A stretch of 64,000 bases of DNA from contig RMBW01000059.1 in NCBI GenBank assembly GCA_004009845.1, positions 1 through 64,000 on the forward strand, in the 5' to 3' direction. The notes beneath the pieces were generated by a model. It searched no databases. It was not told the DNA's origin and saw only the letters and a list, made by a program, of their open reading frames with translations. Shown here piece after piece: positions 48,940-61,759 of the stretch; position 1 is the stretch's first letter; the number at the start of each line of letters is the position of its first letter. The position numbers and the translations under genes were made by a program. The DNA comes from Davidsoniella eucalypti. Taxonomy: Eukaryota > Ascomycota > Sordariomycetes > Microascales > Ceratocystidaceae.

Positions 48940-50348
48940 ATGTCTGGACTCGGGGCCGCTTCCCCTCACGCCGGCATGCCATCAACTGCCCCCTTCTACA
49001 ACATGCACAACGACTACAGCGACCGCTACCACTCGCCGCCGGAACTGCCACCTCGTCGCCCCACGGCACTCCGTTCTCGGGCTACTATGCCCCCCCTCGC
49101 ACAGCTTCGACCCAGAGCCCGCAAAGACCAGCAACCCGCGCTCATTTCCGCGCGGCCAGCACCAATGCCACGCCAGTGTATAACAGCGAGTACACCAGCC
49201 CCCGCCCACCCACGGCCTCGCCACGATACAACAGCGACGGCCACTATGCCACGGCTAATGTGAGTAATGGTCTATATTCTCGCAACATTCCTCCCTACAA
49301 CGCGACGTCGCCGCTTCCGCCGTCCTCACACTCTCGACGCCTCTCGTTCATCCCTACCCGCGACAGCACGCCTAGCGGTGAGTCGGACGACGAGTACTTC
49401 AACCGTGAGGGTGCCCTGGTCTACGAAACGGCCTCGCCCGGCAGCCGCAACCGTAGAATCGACTACTACAAACAAAAGGGATATGGCATCCCAAACCCAA
49501 ACCCACACCTCACCCATACCCACACCAACATGGGACAGAGCCGGCGACGTAACTCGTTTGGGGACGACGCAGTAAGGGAACATGCGACTGATAGAGTATT
49601 CTCACAGGCCGGGCCGTATAGCCCCATGCACGATCCCTATGACAAGCACTCCAGACGCCAGCAAGATGTTCCTTCGCGTCCCAATACTGCTGCTCGCCGG
49701 CCCTCCATGACCACTCCTCAGCGCCCTGCCACTGCCATGCCTCGCTCCAGCAACAAGAAGTCAAGCGCTCCCAACAGCGGTTCATCCACGCCCAACAAAC
49801 CAAGGGCTGCCACTGACGCCGATGCCAAGGCCCATGGCATTCCCTCTGGCTACTCACTGAAGAACTGGGATCCGAGCCAGATGCCCATCCTTCTGCTCGG
49901 TTCTGTGTTCGACGCCAACTCTCTAGGAAAGTGGATTTACGACTGGACTGTCCACCACCACGGCGCTGCTAGCCGCGAGGCAGACGATGCCGGAAAGCTG
50001 TGGTTGCACCTGATTCAGCTCTTCGGCAAGATCCGCACTTGCGACCAGACTGTCGAGAGAATCCGCGCCCACAAGAACTATGAAATCGTGTCAAGATACC
50101 TGGACGACGGTAACGCTCTGATCAAGCTTCTACGCAAGATTCTGAAGGCCTGCGAGAACCCTATGCTCCGTGCCGCCGAGTCTCGCCGTGGCAACCTCGG
50201 CAGCAACTCTGGTGTCGAGTTCGTCAAGACCCTCTTTGGTCGTGATGCCCAGCTTGCCCCTATTCGGTCGTTCATGGCCGGTATGGAGAAGTTCCTCCGT
50301 GAATGGGATGTGAACTGTGAGGATATCATCCGCAACCCTACTCGTTAA
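48940..50348 (+). CDS. 'Vegetative cell wall protein gp1'-like conserved fungal protein, with an apparent frameshift
   Basis: ATG 48940 (context CACAATGTC) opens MSGLGAASPHAGMPSTAPFY..., but this frame stops at 49263. The adjacent frame is open through the same region and runs to TAA 50348 with clearly protein-like sequence, yet has no ATG before residue-level homology begins. The switch falls near 49034-49042 (SPP then GTATSSPHGTPFSGYY); one missing base there would give about 469 residues. The N-terminal two thirds is Ser/Pro/Thr/Asn-rich and disordered. The C-terminal about 170 residues form an ordered, probably helical domain (MPILLLGSVFDANSLGKWIYDWT ... NSGVEFVKTLFGRDAQ ... NCEDIIRN), which I recognise from fungal proteins annotated gp1-like. 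There is no signal peptide, so a wall location is doubtful; function is unknown. Confidence 0.8.
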
Positions 50349-51780
50349 ATACGTTTCTCGCCATTGTGCAGACACAGTCTACCATATCTACACGTTTCTT
50401 CGGGCTACGCTGTTTTATGGTCTCTTGACCATGATCCATTGCCCCCAACTTCTATTCCGCATAGGATTATCATTCTACTGCGTTTTATTACGTTTTATTA
50501 TCTTCTTCGATTGTCTGTCTTCTTGCATTTCTTGTTAAAAGATCTCTTAATATTTTTTTTTATATGGGGCAACCTGTACCAAATCAACCCTCCCCCCCCC
50601 ATCCCCGTTTCATATAAAAGCATTCACTACCCTCCCCCCCCTTAAAATATTGTTTCCAGCTTGTCATTACTTCGTGGTCTGAAAAGCAGAGGAGAGCATT
50701 TACATTGTTTCTGAGGATCCTTTGAATTTTTCCTTTTCTTTTTGAGATACCCTAGCGCAAGAGCCATCATTAAGTTTCCCCTCCATCCCCCTCACTTTGT
50801 TGTCACGTCCCCTCCCAGATCACCTGGGTCTCAGTATTGCATTGCTCTCTTTCCGTCCTTTTTACATCAGACAGCGCCACGATGTCTTCATTCTCTTCTT
50901 TATAACCTTCGTTTTTTATCCGAGGATGCAGTTTTAGGCTGTGGGGATCAGGCATCTTCTCTGCCGTTTGATGGAAATTCTATTGTTTTATTGTCTTCGT
51001 TTTGATTACGGATTTTTTCTTCTTTATTGGCCATCTTCTTGATCTGGTATGCCAACTCCCGGTTCATCTGTTTTTCATTCTTTCCGTTCCCGTCCATCTT
51101 GGCACATATCACCGTATAAGTTTGGGGTTCTAAGCATTATCATGTTCGGTCCTTGACTTTGCACCTAAAAGATATTGTTTTGCTGGGAATAAATGGCTAC
51201 CCTCGTGCGGGGTTGTCAAGTTTTCCTAGCATTGTTACATTTGGATGTACGACTTTTATTTATTTTTCTTTGCAGGGTATTTCTTTATTTTTTGCACTAT
51301 TTGTTTCTGTTCGGGTCGAGAAAAAGTTTTTTTTTTCTTCTTCATTTAAATGATTTCTTACTGACTTTGATATCATTTGGTCTGTCTTTTTTTTTGGTCT
51401 TTTATTTTTTCTTTGATTTGGGGAAAACAAAAGAGTGTGTTTATTAGAACGATGTTATTCTTTATTCTTCCTTATTAGTTAGTTGTTTTGTTTTATTTGA
51501 GGTTTGTTGTGCCGTTTTGGCCTATTTTTTGCTATCTTTCTAGTGCTTCTTGGTTTTTATTTTATTTTTCTTCCTTTAGATTGGGATCTCAAAATGGGCA
51601 CATCTGGGAATTGGAACAAAAAGTTATGAGTCGTGTTATCATGATGATTCGGTTTCAATATTCCTTCGTTCTTTTTTTAATTTTCATTATTAGATCTGTT
51701 TGTTTTTTTTATCTTAGCTTGCTATGTTTTTTTAGTACAATATTATCTTCCACTATCCATTAATTCTTCTCTCCATATGT
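50349..51780 (+). other. T-rich 3' region downstream of the gp1-like gene
   Basis: For 1.4 kb after the stop codon the plus strand is heavily T-rich with C-runs at about 50590-50640, and A is strongly depleted. No frame in it is convincing; those present are Phe/Leu/Ser-rich simply because of the T content. It may be an unusually long U-rich 3' UTR, or the purine-rich partner strand of an unrecognised leftward transcript. Confidence 0.5.
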
Positions 51781-54509
51781 AAAAGATTTCCACCCAAGTG
51801 ATGTGACAGCATTGACGTGTTTCTTTTCACCTTGCTGTGACGGCCGTCTAATGATGTCACTAATCATTCTATAGATATACCGCTTTATTACCTAAGAAAA
51901 CCTGGCCTGGGCGACCATGTGGACAAGTTCCGAGTTCGATGTAAAATGGAAGAGCAACAGTGATTATTTTGCACTGCTATGAAGAGGACAAAGACTTCAT
52001 TATTTCGTCGGTGTTTCTTCCCAATTTAGACTCAAGCCCAACTCGGAGATTATATCTTGCGCTAATTTGCGTATCGTTCAATACTTCGTGATAGCCTTGA
52101 CCTGTCTGTTTTTGTTGTCCCGATATACTTTCGTAAATAGCAGGGCTTGGCGTGATGATCCCCGTAGAGACAGCTATGATCTCTTCTAATTTACTCCATG
52201 TGCATTGTGCAACAGCTTGACAGCACTTCCATCTATCTTTGTTCTCTTGCTACTGTGCTTGTAGATGTCAAAGACACCATGTAGATCTGTTTCATGGCCT
52301 CTTGGACACCAGCGTGTTCCATGCCTCAATGAAGATATTTCGTTCCAAGATGCGAGTGACCGTCCATTCTAGCACGTACCACGAATTCAATACGTTAGAA
52401 CAAGGCCTATCCATTTAGTGACTCGTGGCATAGATAACCGGTATAGTGGTTGTGATATATTATTGTTGTCTGGGTCTTAACAGCGAATGGTGTATAATAA
52501 TGATTCAGCTATTCCTCCGACACACAAGCTGCACATATCTGTACACATACAGTTTATGCTCAGTTACATGTGTATATGTGCATGTATAATTTCTATACAT
52601 TAGCTCGGCTGGGCCGTGCGTGCCTTAGCCTCTTGTAGGTTTGCAGGCTGCCACTCGATCCAACAATAAAATTCACGGCCGAATGGGATCATATCACGGT
52701 CAGTATGCTATAGTAATTGTATAGTGGCCTATAGTATTGCCCCTTGTTGTATATAAGCAACAGTCGCAACAGCGGCAAACAGCAGTGAAGTGTTCAAAGT
52801 ACATATCTGACTGTGACGCTTGGTGAAAGGCCGTCCGTTTAATCTACATATCTGTAGTCCAATGTCAAAGGCACGTACAACTATAGTTACATGTGTATTA
52901 TTGTTTGCCTCTCCATCGGGCTTAAGTCATGTAAGTTGCCACGAGAAATACAACACAGGTGTGAATATCTGCCAAGGGCGTCTTGAATTATGAGAGGCAT
53001 GTAATTATGAATCTATACGCTAAGCATGTACAGATATTTGTAGCTGTAGTTGTAGAAAATGCACCGCAATTTGGCTTTCTGCATACAAATATATGTACTA
53101 TGACATTGTATCACTTATTCCTATTCGCATATGACATCTATTTCTGGGAAACCTGAAGAATTACGGTCTGCGTGTCACATTTTGTTTTCGTCTTGCATTG
53201 CAGAATTGATTTTCCAGAGGAATCGTCGCTCATCCGAAATCTGCAGTTAATTCTCGAATATGGTGGTATGATAGGCGCATTTTCTTTCCCCCCATTTTTT
53301 TCACGAGAGAGTTGATTGAGCATTTGCTGATAATGCCTCTCATACAAGTTATGATATGTTCTCCTTGTTATCGAGAAATATTTATATAACACTTTTCTTT
53401 CTCTGCTGTCGATACGAGTTTATTCACTCCCTGTCTGATGTATATATATATATATGTATATCTCTCAATTAAATATGCAGTGTATACATGATGTCATGTA
53501 CGTACTACAACGCTGTTAGTAGAAGAGAAGTAAAACTCCGGCCAGGCAACCCTATCTAGGCAACTATTGTGCTCTTGCCCCTCCCTAGAACAGGCGGCTT
53601 AGCTTTTTTTTCTTTCTTTTTTTCGTGGAGTGCTGGTGTCCTCCGCCGGCTATGTTTTTTTGTCTTTCTCGTGATATGCCAGCACTTTACTTTTGATTCA
53701 CAAGATCGACCGACTAAATTGACTTCACAGACATGATTTGTCACCTAATAAAGGGTGGTTTCAAAAATATACTCTTATTAGCATCTGTCTCTTTTCTTGT
53801 CTCAACCATACAGATACATCATAAACATGGGAACCAGAGACATCTTATGGCTGGATCGTGGCCTGCAAGCTCTCTTTCTTTGTCTGCCTCTCCGAACTCT
53901 ATTCACACTTACGTTCTTTATGTTCGATATTGGTTTACCCATATCTCGCAAATATCTCCGCTCTAGATTCACCATGTACGGTTCATCGATGTTATAACCG
54001 CATCCCGCAAGGCGATTTGAACCCGCGGACAAGAAGTACAGGCGCGAACTCTTCATGGGCTATTATTCCCACCCAAAGTCCATTGCATGTTCTGTTTCCC
54101 GTCGTCCCCAACAAACAGAGCAGCCAGCAAACAAAATCCAACGTAAAATCCACATAGACCTCCAAAGGCTGTGGCTATGAAGTTCTAGAGCACTATTAAC
54201 GAGCACAGTCCAGGCTGCACTTTATACTATATCTATTTTTCTGCTTGCCGTTGCAGCTCCGGGTGATTTGTACCAAGTTAATAAGCTCCTCCTCTGCTTC
54301 TATTTCGTTATGGGAAAAGGGAAAATAGGACACCGCCTGCATCCGTTCGGTTGGATATTGCTGATGCTTGAGCGGCCTAGGGCTTGCATGTGGCCATACC
54401 TATCGTACATATAGTTGTATCTGTATGTATGTACAATATACTGCTACTACGTATTTTCTAATCCTAAATGTTGGTTCTTTGACATGGTAGCTTCTCCAAG
54501 ATATCGTGC

Positions 54510-54530
54510 AGTATGTATGTATGTATGTAT
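54510..54530 (+). repeat. GTAT microsatellite
   Basis: Five or so GTAT units followed by GGATGG. Simple-sequence repeat only. Confidence 0.7.
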
Positions 54531-54880
54531 GGATGGCTTGCATGTTGCAGTTTCTAGATCCCTAGCCAGGTCTGTAAGTGAGCCAAGCCAGATTATCGAG
54601 ACAGAATTGCAAGTTTATGAAGATGGCAGTGTTGATATACATTGGAGTTTTGTGTAGCTGTCTGTATAAATATTTATTCTACTATGCGGGTTAAAATAGC
54701 TCATATCGAGCAGAACGTATACAGAACAAGGTTATGGAGCGACCGGTTAAATACATATTCCATTCGGACCTTCCCCCCTGAAGTGCGCTAGAAGGTCTGA
54801 GGCCTCTTCGAACTTTTGTAATTGTTCTTTAAGGACGGCTAGCTTTGTTATGGATCTGATCATTCTATAGACGCCGTTAA

Positions 54881-55177
54881 ATGATTATTGTGGGTTATCT
54901 GACATTGTTTGTTTGTTTGTTTCTTTTCTTGGAAGTTGGTGGTTCTGGACTTAAACAAGACTGTTGTCACGTGCTTGCTCGCAAATTTCAACGTCTTGAT
55001 AGAGTGAAAAAAAGGATGAGATGTAGGTTATGCAGTGTAAAAAACTTTGCTTGCTATTACGAACCATTTTTTCATTATCATATATGTATTATTACCACAC
55101 ACATATGCAAACAAAATTTTAATTTTCAAATGCGAAATTTTGTTTTTGTGCGTTGTGCGCAGGGCTTATCGATATGA
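54881..55177 (+). CDS. Doubtful 98-codon frame: hydrophobic start, cysteine-rich body
   Basis: True ATG start. The first about 20 residues (MIIVGYLTLFVCLFLFLEVG) look like a signal peptide or membrane anchor, followed by a Lys/Arg-rich part and eight or more scattered Cys. The pattern is what one looks for in small secreted proteins, but codons are AT-biased like the surrounding non-coding DNA, there is no intron and no recognised family. Chance is more likely than not. Confidence 0.15.
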   Translation: MIIVGYLTLFVCLFLFLEVGGSGLKQDCCHVLARKFQRLDRVKKRMRCRLCSVKNFACYYEPFFHYHICIITTHICKQNFNFQMRNFVFVRCAQGLSI

Positions 55178-58100
55178 CAGCCTACACTGCATATGCAGGC
55201 GACGGGCGTATTGTGGACGAAAAAAAAAATGAAAGTGAGAAGAGATTAAGAAGCAGCTGCAGGCTGAAAACTCTTCTTCGCCTATCTATTCTATAGTCAA
55301 GGATCAAGGAAAGGGGGTGGTATATAGCGAACTTAATAGATGTAGCTTGATTCACCGGAGTACAAAATTACGTGCAGAGCGGCTACTTCATAAATGGCCA
55401 GGGTTATCATACAAGGGTTAGTGTCATATCACTAGGTAGAGAGCCAGAGTATATCATAATGAAATCTGAGCAACATTTGAACTACCTCTGGATCAACAGA
55501 TTCTGCTGTCTACAGTACACCATGGACTTGAAAGATACAACTAGTAGAAAGGGCAAAGAATGCATACAAAATGGATTCAGAGTTGAGAAATTGAGAGGGC
55601 GATGGCAGGGACACAGACAAGGCCCTGCGACCAGGGTTTATGAGGCCCACCAGGTCAAAGCAGGGTTCAGGGAGGAAAAAGAAAGAAAAAAGAGAGTAAT
55701 GGTACATAGTAGATTAGAAGAATCTATCGTAAAAGGGAATACAAAACACCTAGGGAAGACATCTAGAGGGAGGGGGGGTGTGAAATGACGATAATGAGTA
55801 TAATATCCAAGTTGGTCAAAGCTCAACAAAGGCACACAGTAAAGAAGACGACGCAGTCTCTTTTGGGATAAAATATCAAGACAGGGGGAGAGAGCCACAG
55901 ACTACAAACTAAAAAAGATTCATGGCAAAGCAAGGAGGGTGTCTAGAAAATTAGGTGTGATTCGGTTTTTCTAATTATTCAGTCGTCCGCCCACCTGAAA
56001 GAGCGAAAAAGGGCACAGCGAGCGAGTGTGACACGAGGAAGATACGATAGTGAAAAAAAAGGTAGCATACAAATAGTGGGTAGTAATTGTCAGAAAAAAA
56101 ACCGCAGAAAACGGGATCAAGTATACAGAAAGGCCAGTCAAAGTCAAGGCTGCCACGCGATGTCGACGCGTTGTAGACGAGACGAGAAGAGAATTTACAA
56201 TTATTACAACTACATTGCGGCTTGTGAAACCAAAAGACGCGTTTTGGTGTTAATGGCTAGGTGCCATTTACTTCTGACTATCACTGCCTATCCAATAAAT
56301 AGGCTGAGTCGGCAGCGGCAATATTTTGCACTTTGATCGGGCTTCTGCCTAGAGTGATTCTGATAAAAGTTGCCACCACATATTACTTTTGTCATCTTGT
56401 AGCTTATGTGATGAAGAAGCACAAATATACTCTTTGTACTGCCAGTCTTAGAGAATGATATGGCAGACTTCTTCGATATTGCCAGCCGGAGCTTGGTGAT
56501 TTCGCTTTGATACGCAGTGTACAGGCCCTTTCTCATAGAAATAATAGATTTCAACGTGAAACAGGGGCCCTCAACAATACGCTAGCTTTATTTCCATCCA
56601 TTTCTGTAGTTTTACTCTGTGCGCCAGCCACCCTCAAACAGAACGCACGTTTTTTCCTTCTTTTTTTTCCCTATTCTTTTTGTTGTGTCTGGGGTGTTCC
56701 GAGAAAATAATAGGCACAGTTATGGCGATACGTTGCTGGGCTCGTTGTCTAGAGCAGCCTGTGCAGATCTCGGTGAAAGCGTTGACGGAAAACGCATGAT
56801 GGATCTTTCATCAGTTGACTAATATAGCTAGTAGACTCAGCAGAAATACATATCACAACATATGTACGTTACGAAAAGAAAGCAATGGGTCTAGAAGTCG
56901 CAACAGAATGCGCCTAGAAGCTATAGATGTGATGAGCACCGCCATCTCGGAGGTTGGATGTGAAATAAGATTGGTAATGAAATACCATGGCTGGATATAG
57001 TGCGAACAGACTTCAAGAAGTCTTCCAAGGCGTCAACAGGGACACGTTGATTTACTCATGTTTCCTTCTTGCCAGCCATTCTCCCAGTTTCTACACGACG
57101 GCTTCTTGTTTGAGAATAAGCCCTCGATGGACGGGCGTGGTCATTGCATTGGCAAAATCTCGAAAGAATGCGGCGAGGATCATCGTCATCATTGCTTGAC
57201 TGCTGTGCCCCTTCTTTTCTCCATCGTCATCAGAACAGGCAGTACTCTAGAATTGCAAATGGGCATATTTAGATACGTACGATGAGAAAGAAAAAAAAGA
57301 AGAAAGGAAACTAAAAGATGGGACAAAAGGGCTTGTTTCAAGTTGCTCGACGGCTGTTACTATTCATGGCACTCCTTTGAAACGTTCGCCATGAACCACG
57401 GATTCTTCGCTGCTTTGCCAGACCGAAGCAAGCAAGCAGACAGATGGCAGGACTATCTATCTCTGTGCCACCTTTGAGTCTGTCTATCAATTTGCTCATC
57501 GAAGGGTGACATTTTCTTCTTGGGACACGATGATTTACTACAGGGGCTGAATAAATAAGAAGGAAAAGAGTGTTGGATGTGGAACAAGTAAAACGGCCCC
57601 TAGAGGCGATCTGATCGCAGGGCCTGAGATCTGTCTACCTTTGAATTCCTGTTACTCGTTCTTTTCGCCCTAAGGTTTCCACGGTGAAAGCCTAGTCTAG
57701 GCTCCGCGATGATATACTAGGGTTTTAAGTGTTTCACGATGCACGATGCCCATGAGTCTCGCGCAGTAGGCTGGTTGTGCCACCAGGATATTGCGGTGAG
57801 TGGCCATGCAAATAGTAAGCTGTGTAGCGAGATATTAGTTTGAGGTAGTTGTAAAGCTTGACGGCGCATGCGTCCCTTCTAAGAAACAATGTCCTAGCAC
57901 TATATGTAGTTGTATCTATTCGCCACGAGTTGGCGCGGACCTCCTGCCTACACTAGCCAGAAATTGACGGAAACGTGTGCCTTGATGCCTTCCAGAAGTT
58001 CCGTCTGAGTGGCCAAAACGACAAGAGGAATAGCCTATTGGAGGGTTGCAACGCCTTTTCTTTTCACCGTTGGTTTTATGATATGCCTGGCATGTCCACA

Positions 58101-59844
58101 TGCTCATCCAACAAGCGATATGACCGCCGTAAGCTCACTGTGCCATCTAAATAAATCTTCCGTTGTTTCCATTTGACTTGCCTGTTGGTATGCAAAACGG
58201 CTAGTACATACATATAAAGTAGTAGTAGCATCGATATATTGACAAGTAGAAGCCCGAGGTCCGCTGTACATGTGATTGAACCATCCGAATTTGTAAGGTA
58301 TAGTTACCTCTTTAATGGTTGGGCCAATCAGATCCGCCGACATAAGCGCCATCTATTACTTGGGTAATTACAAACAGGTGCATGTGTCGGACAGACGGAC
58401 TGACAGTGAAAGTAGTCGAAAAGCTTAACGTGTTGTATTAAAGACTGTATGGCAAAGCCTACTAAAGTCTGGTACAACATTCTGCAATGTATTTGGATAT
58501 TGTGGCTGGTTGAAGCCTAGAGTGTTATTTTTCGTTTTCTTGTTGGAGGGTCATCCGGGACGTCAAGTTCATCTGGCCGCCCAATAACCTCAACCAACGC
58601 GGTAGGCCTGTTTTAGTTCTAGTGAAGATTATATTGATTATGACACAGCTTATAGGAGATTCAGAATCAGTCTGATAAATCAGATTCCATGAGGCTTAGA
58701 GAGGGTGTGCACCTAGATATCCAGAATGTCAACTACACAGCCTCATGTCGAGTCTCAACTAAACTGTGATTGTACTTGCTTATATATCCAGTTTATCAAT
58801 ACAAACAGATTGTAATAGCCATTAGATATGAAGACATATCTACATATGACAGTATAGTATATGTGATTACGCAAGAGGCGCACCTGGCCTCAAGTAAATA
58901 GGAGTCATATCAGGGAAGACACAGTATTTATCCGCTGGCATATAATGTAATTTTGCGTCGTGATCTGTTCAGTAGCTTGTGAAGATGTATTTATTGGCCT
59001 TAGGCATAGATAGGATATCAGGGCGTGTGACAGTAGTGACGATCTGTAACAAGTAGGCAACAAACGGAGTTGCATATTCTGATCAGTTGGTTGTAATTGT
59101 GTGCAGAGTGTCTGAATTTTACACTGTCCTATTCTCACTACAGGCTTATATTTATCTATATCCACACAATATACAAACGCACGTATTGCTTGATATCTTA
59201 TATACTAAGACACGATGATCGTGCATACCGTAATTGATGTAAGAGTAGCGGTGACACCACCACCATCCTGCTCTATTGGAGCCCGGCCGAACGGACTGAT
59301 TGGTGGTCGGGCTACTGTCGGTTATTCTTTCATAAGGCGGTCTATCAGTGAAGAGAAAATACATAATGGATGTGTGAATAGGATGCACAAAAGACTTCCA
59401 AAACAGCACATTTCCAAGTCCGGCCGATAAAGCTCTTAAAATACATTCAGTCACACAGGAGCCTAGCGAGCCAATCATCTACAACCATCACAGAGCTCTA
59501 GATAAAGATAGAAGCACACATTCAACGGATGTGCACTAACTGAAAAGACGAAAAGGTGATGTTCGCTAATTTCAACAGTCACATATCTTACCTCTTGGAA
59601 GTTTGTGAATGCCAATATTACTATATTATGTATGTACCATGGCAGCGTCGGTTTCACTTGGAGAAGAATCACAGCGACTTGAGATCAAAAGCATATAGCA
59701 TAGAGAGCATCGACGTCGTATGCGTTTGTGTGGCGTAATGAAAAGAACTATTTCGTTTCGCTATTGCCGATTCTCTGGATTGGGTTATATACAGATGGGC
59801 TATGTGTGTAAGCTTCGGTGAACAAAAAACATGAATTTATTCTA

Positions 59845-59905
59845 GAGGTGCTTACATAGCCATCAAGAGCTCCATTTCCGTCTTAATTAAATTGAATTAA
59901 AAAAT
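59845..59905 (+). repeat. Dispersed repeat, copy B (about 60 bp)
   Basis: Partner of 16399-16460: GAGGTGCTTACATAGCCATC, AGCTCCATTT, TCTTAATTAA and TGAATTAAAAAA in the same order, with 1-base gaps and scattered substitutions. Same orientation as copy A. Confidence 0.6.
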
Positions 59906-61759
59906 ATACATATTTACTCTAGAAAACAGCACATCTACGATAAACACATATGTTGTCTATACCAACGCATATACGAAATGCTCAAGACAGCATTTCAGAA
60001 AGGAAATAGAAAGTAGGCCAGTGGGCATCGGAGTAGTCCACACCATTTTCAAAGTACTGCCTCTGGTCTATTTTCAGCAGTACCTCCATTGTTCTACAAA
60101 TGTGACAGTCGGTATAGCGCTAAGCCTAGAATAGTCGAACAAGAAGGAAGAGAGATCTTATTGTTTCTGAGCACAATAACTCACACACCTCACTAGTCGC
60201 TAGTCTAGTACTGTGTGCCAGTAAGTTGTACTAGCTCAAGTTGATTACTATATGTAGATTAATATCTGGGTGTACATATATCATCTGTAGTGTAGGAAGT
60301 ACTAAAAAAAACTCTTGTTACGATTCATATGCTCTTTCATTTTTCTGTTTCCAGCCATGGCTTATTCTTCAAAGTGGCGGGACAAATGATCTTCAAGATG
60401 GTGTAGCAAGATGCCGATAGAGACATAGACAGGTTAACGATATGCGAGACCTGCAGCAATAGCAGCGGAGGTTAGCCATGCTACACAAGGGAGGGATATC
60501 AATGGAAGATAAGTAAGCACAGCCTGGATCACATATATAACTCGAAATAGCAACGGCCCAGGAGATAGAGACGAGCACAAAGAGTGCCATGTTATTTAGG
60601 CATCGGCGTAGCTTACGGTGCTCAAGTATCAGCATCAAACACCCTCGGCGGTGTCGATATCTGTACTCAAGTGTAATTATAGCATGTTATATGTGACACA
60701 GGGTCTCACAGCCTATTTATCCGGTAGCCCAGGTCCGCGATACCCACCCGTCGGCTGGAGACAATATTGATTTATAAATGGAAATCATCAAGATGATGGC
60801 GGGCGAGGCAGAGTCGGCATGTATCAAGGCCCTGGGACTTTTTGTTCATCTTATAAAAGACGTCCAGTTACGATCTTGGCAGATTTTTATCGTATATTGT
60901 ACTCTGGTGATACGAGATGGTAGAATGAAGAAAGCAAAAGAAAGGAAAGCTGAGCTTATATGTGTACTCAGGTTCCCTCTCGGGATGTTTTGAGGTGACA
61001 CAACCGGCAACAATATCGCAGGTCACAAGCCAAGCCCTTTTTAAGCGCATTATTAATACCCCAAAAGGATATTCTCACTACTTGTTCAACATGCCGGTTG
61101 AATCCAATGTGCTTCAAAAAGACTAGCGAGAGGTATCGACTAAAGCCAGAGTAGATCTGATTGGCGTGTGCGCTATTGCATATACCCGAGACGCTGTCAT
61201 ATGCTAGGCGTCTTCCTCCTGCTGTCGGATAGCTGCTGGCATACCTCGGTAGAGTCTGTAACCAAGCCAGTGTGCGATGCATCATGCAATGCACTTTACC
61301 GTCAAGTGGATATTATTGCTACGTATAACATGGGCTGCAGCTGGTGTATGTTTGTGTGACATGAACTACGGTGCAGTAGCTGTATCTTCTTTATTAGCTC
61401 GTTTACGGGATCCTATGGTGCAAATGATATTCTCTGTGTTGACGACAAGGGATTTCAATGTTTAAGAGATAGTAAGTAGTGTGGTAGCATATAGTACATT
61501 GGACTAAAGATCTAGTTGGAATACGCCAATCAGTGGCTTTATTATTGTATGTATATCAAGTCTTTCAGCTTTGAGAGCCGCATCACTGAGCTCTGTGTAT
61601 ATCTATCATTACCAGCCATAGAGCAGATGTGCTGTCTAAAGTCCGACCAGCGGACGCGACGAAAGCTGCTTATAAGAATTAAATCAGATCCCAAATATTC
61701 TAGCCAACCCCTCAAAACTATGTACCAACAGCCTTCTTTGCTGTAGTGCCATAAGAACT
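59906..61759. other. Gene desert, part 9
   Basis: No gene is seen. Scattered frames of 60-108 aa on both strands overlap each other and have no motif. The right end is the 3' flank of the leftward deaminase. Confidence 0.45.

Larger units (their letters stand above)
51781..59844. other. Gene desert, part 8
   Basis: No gene can be supported. Simple repeats occur at 53443-53460 (TA) and 54510-54530 (GTAT). The plus strand is purine-rich at about 55510-56130. The 138-codon frame at 55372-55788 starts at GTG and owes its length to that purine bias. A small hydrophobic-then-cysteine-rich frame at 54881-55177 is listed separately. Confidence 0.45.

Noticed and set aside
49176..49263. Starting the gp1-like protein at 49176
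   Set aside because: The codon there is GTG, and the same frame is clearly coding for at least 45 codons upstream, so this is not the true start.
54004..54040. tRNA-like B box (GGGTTCAAATC on the minus strand)
   Set aside because: The flanks do not form a T stem, and no A box or acceptor stem is found upstream.
55372..55788. 138-codon Lys/Arg-rich plus-strand frame
   Set aside because: It starts at GTG. Its length and charge follow from the purine-rich strand, which lacks T-containing stop codons.
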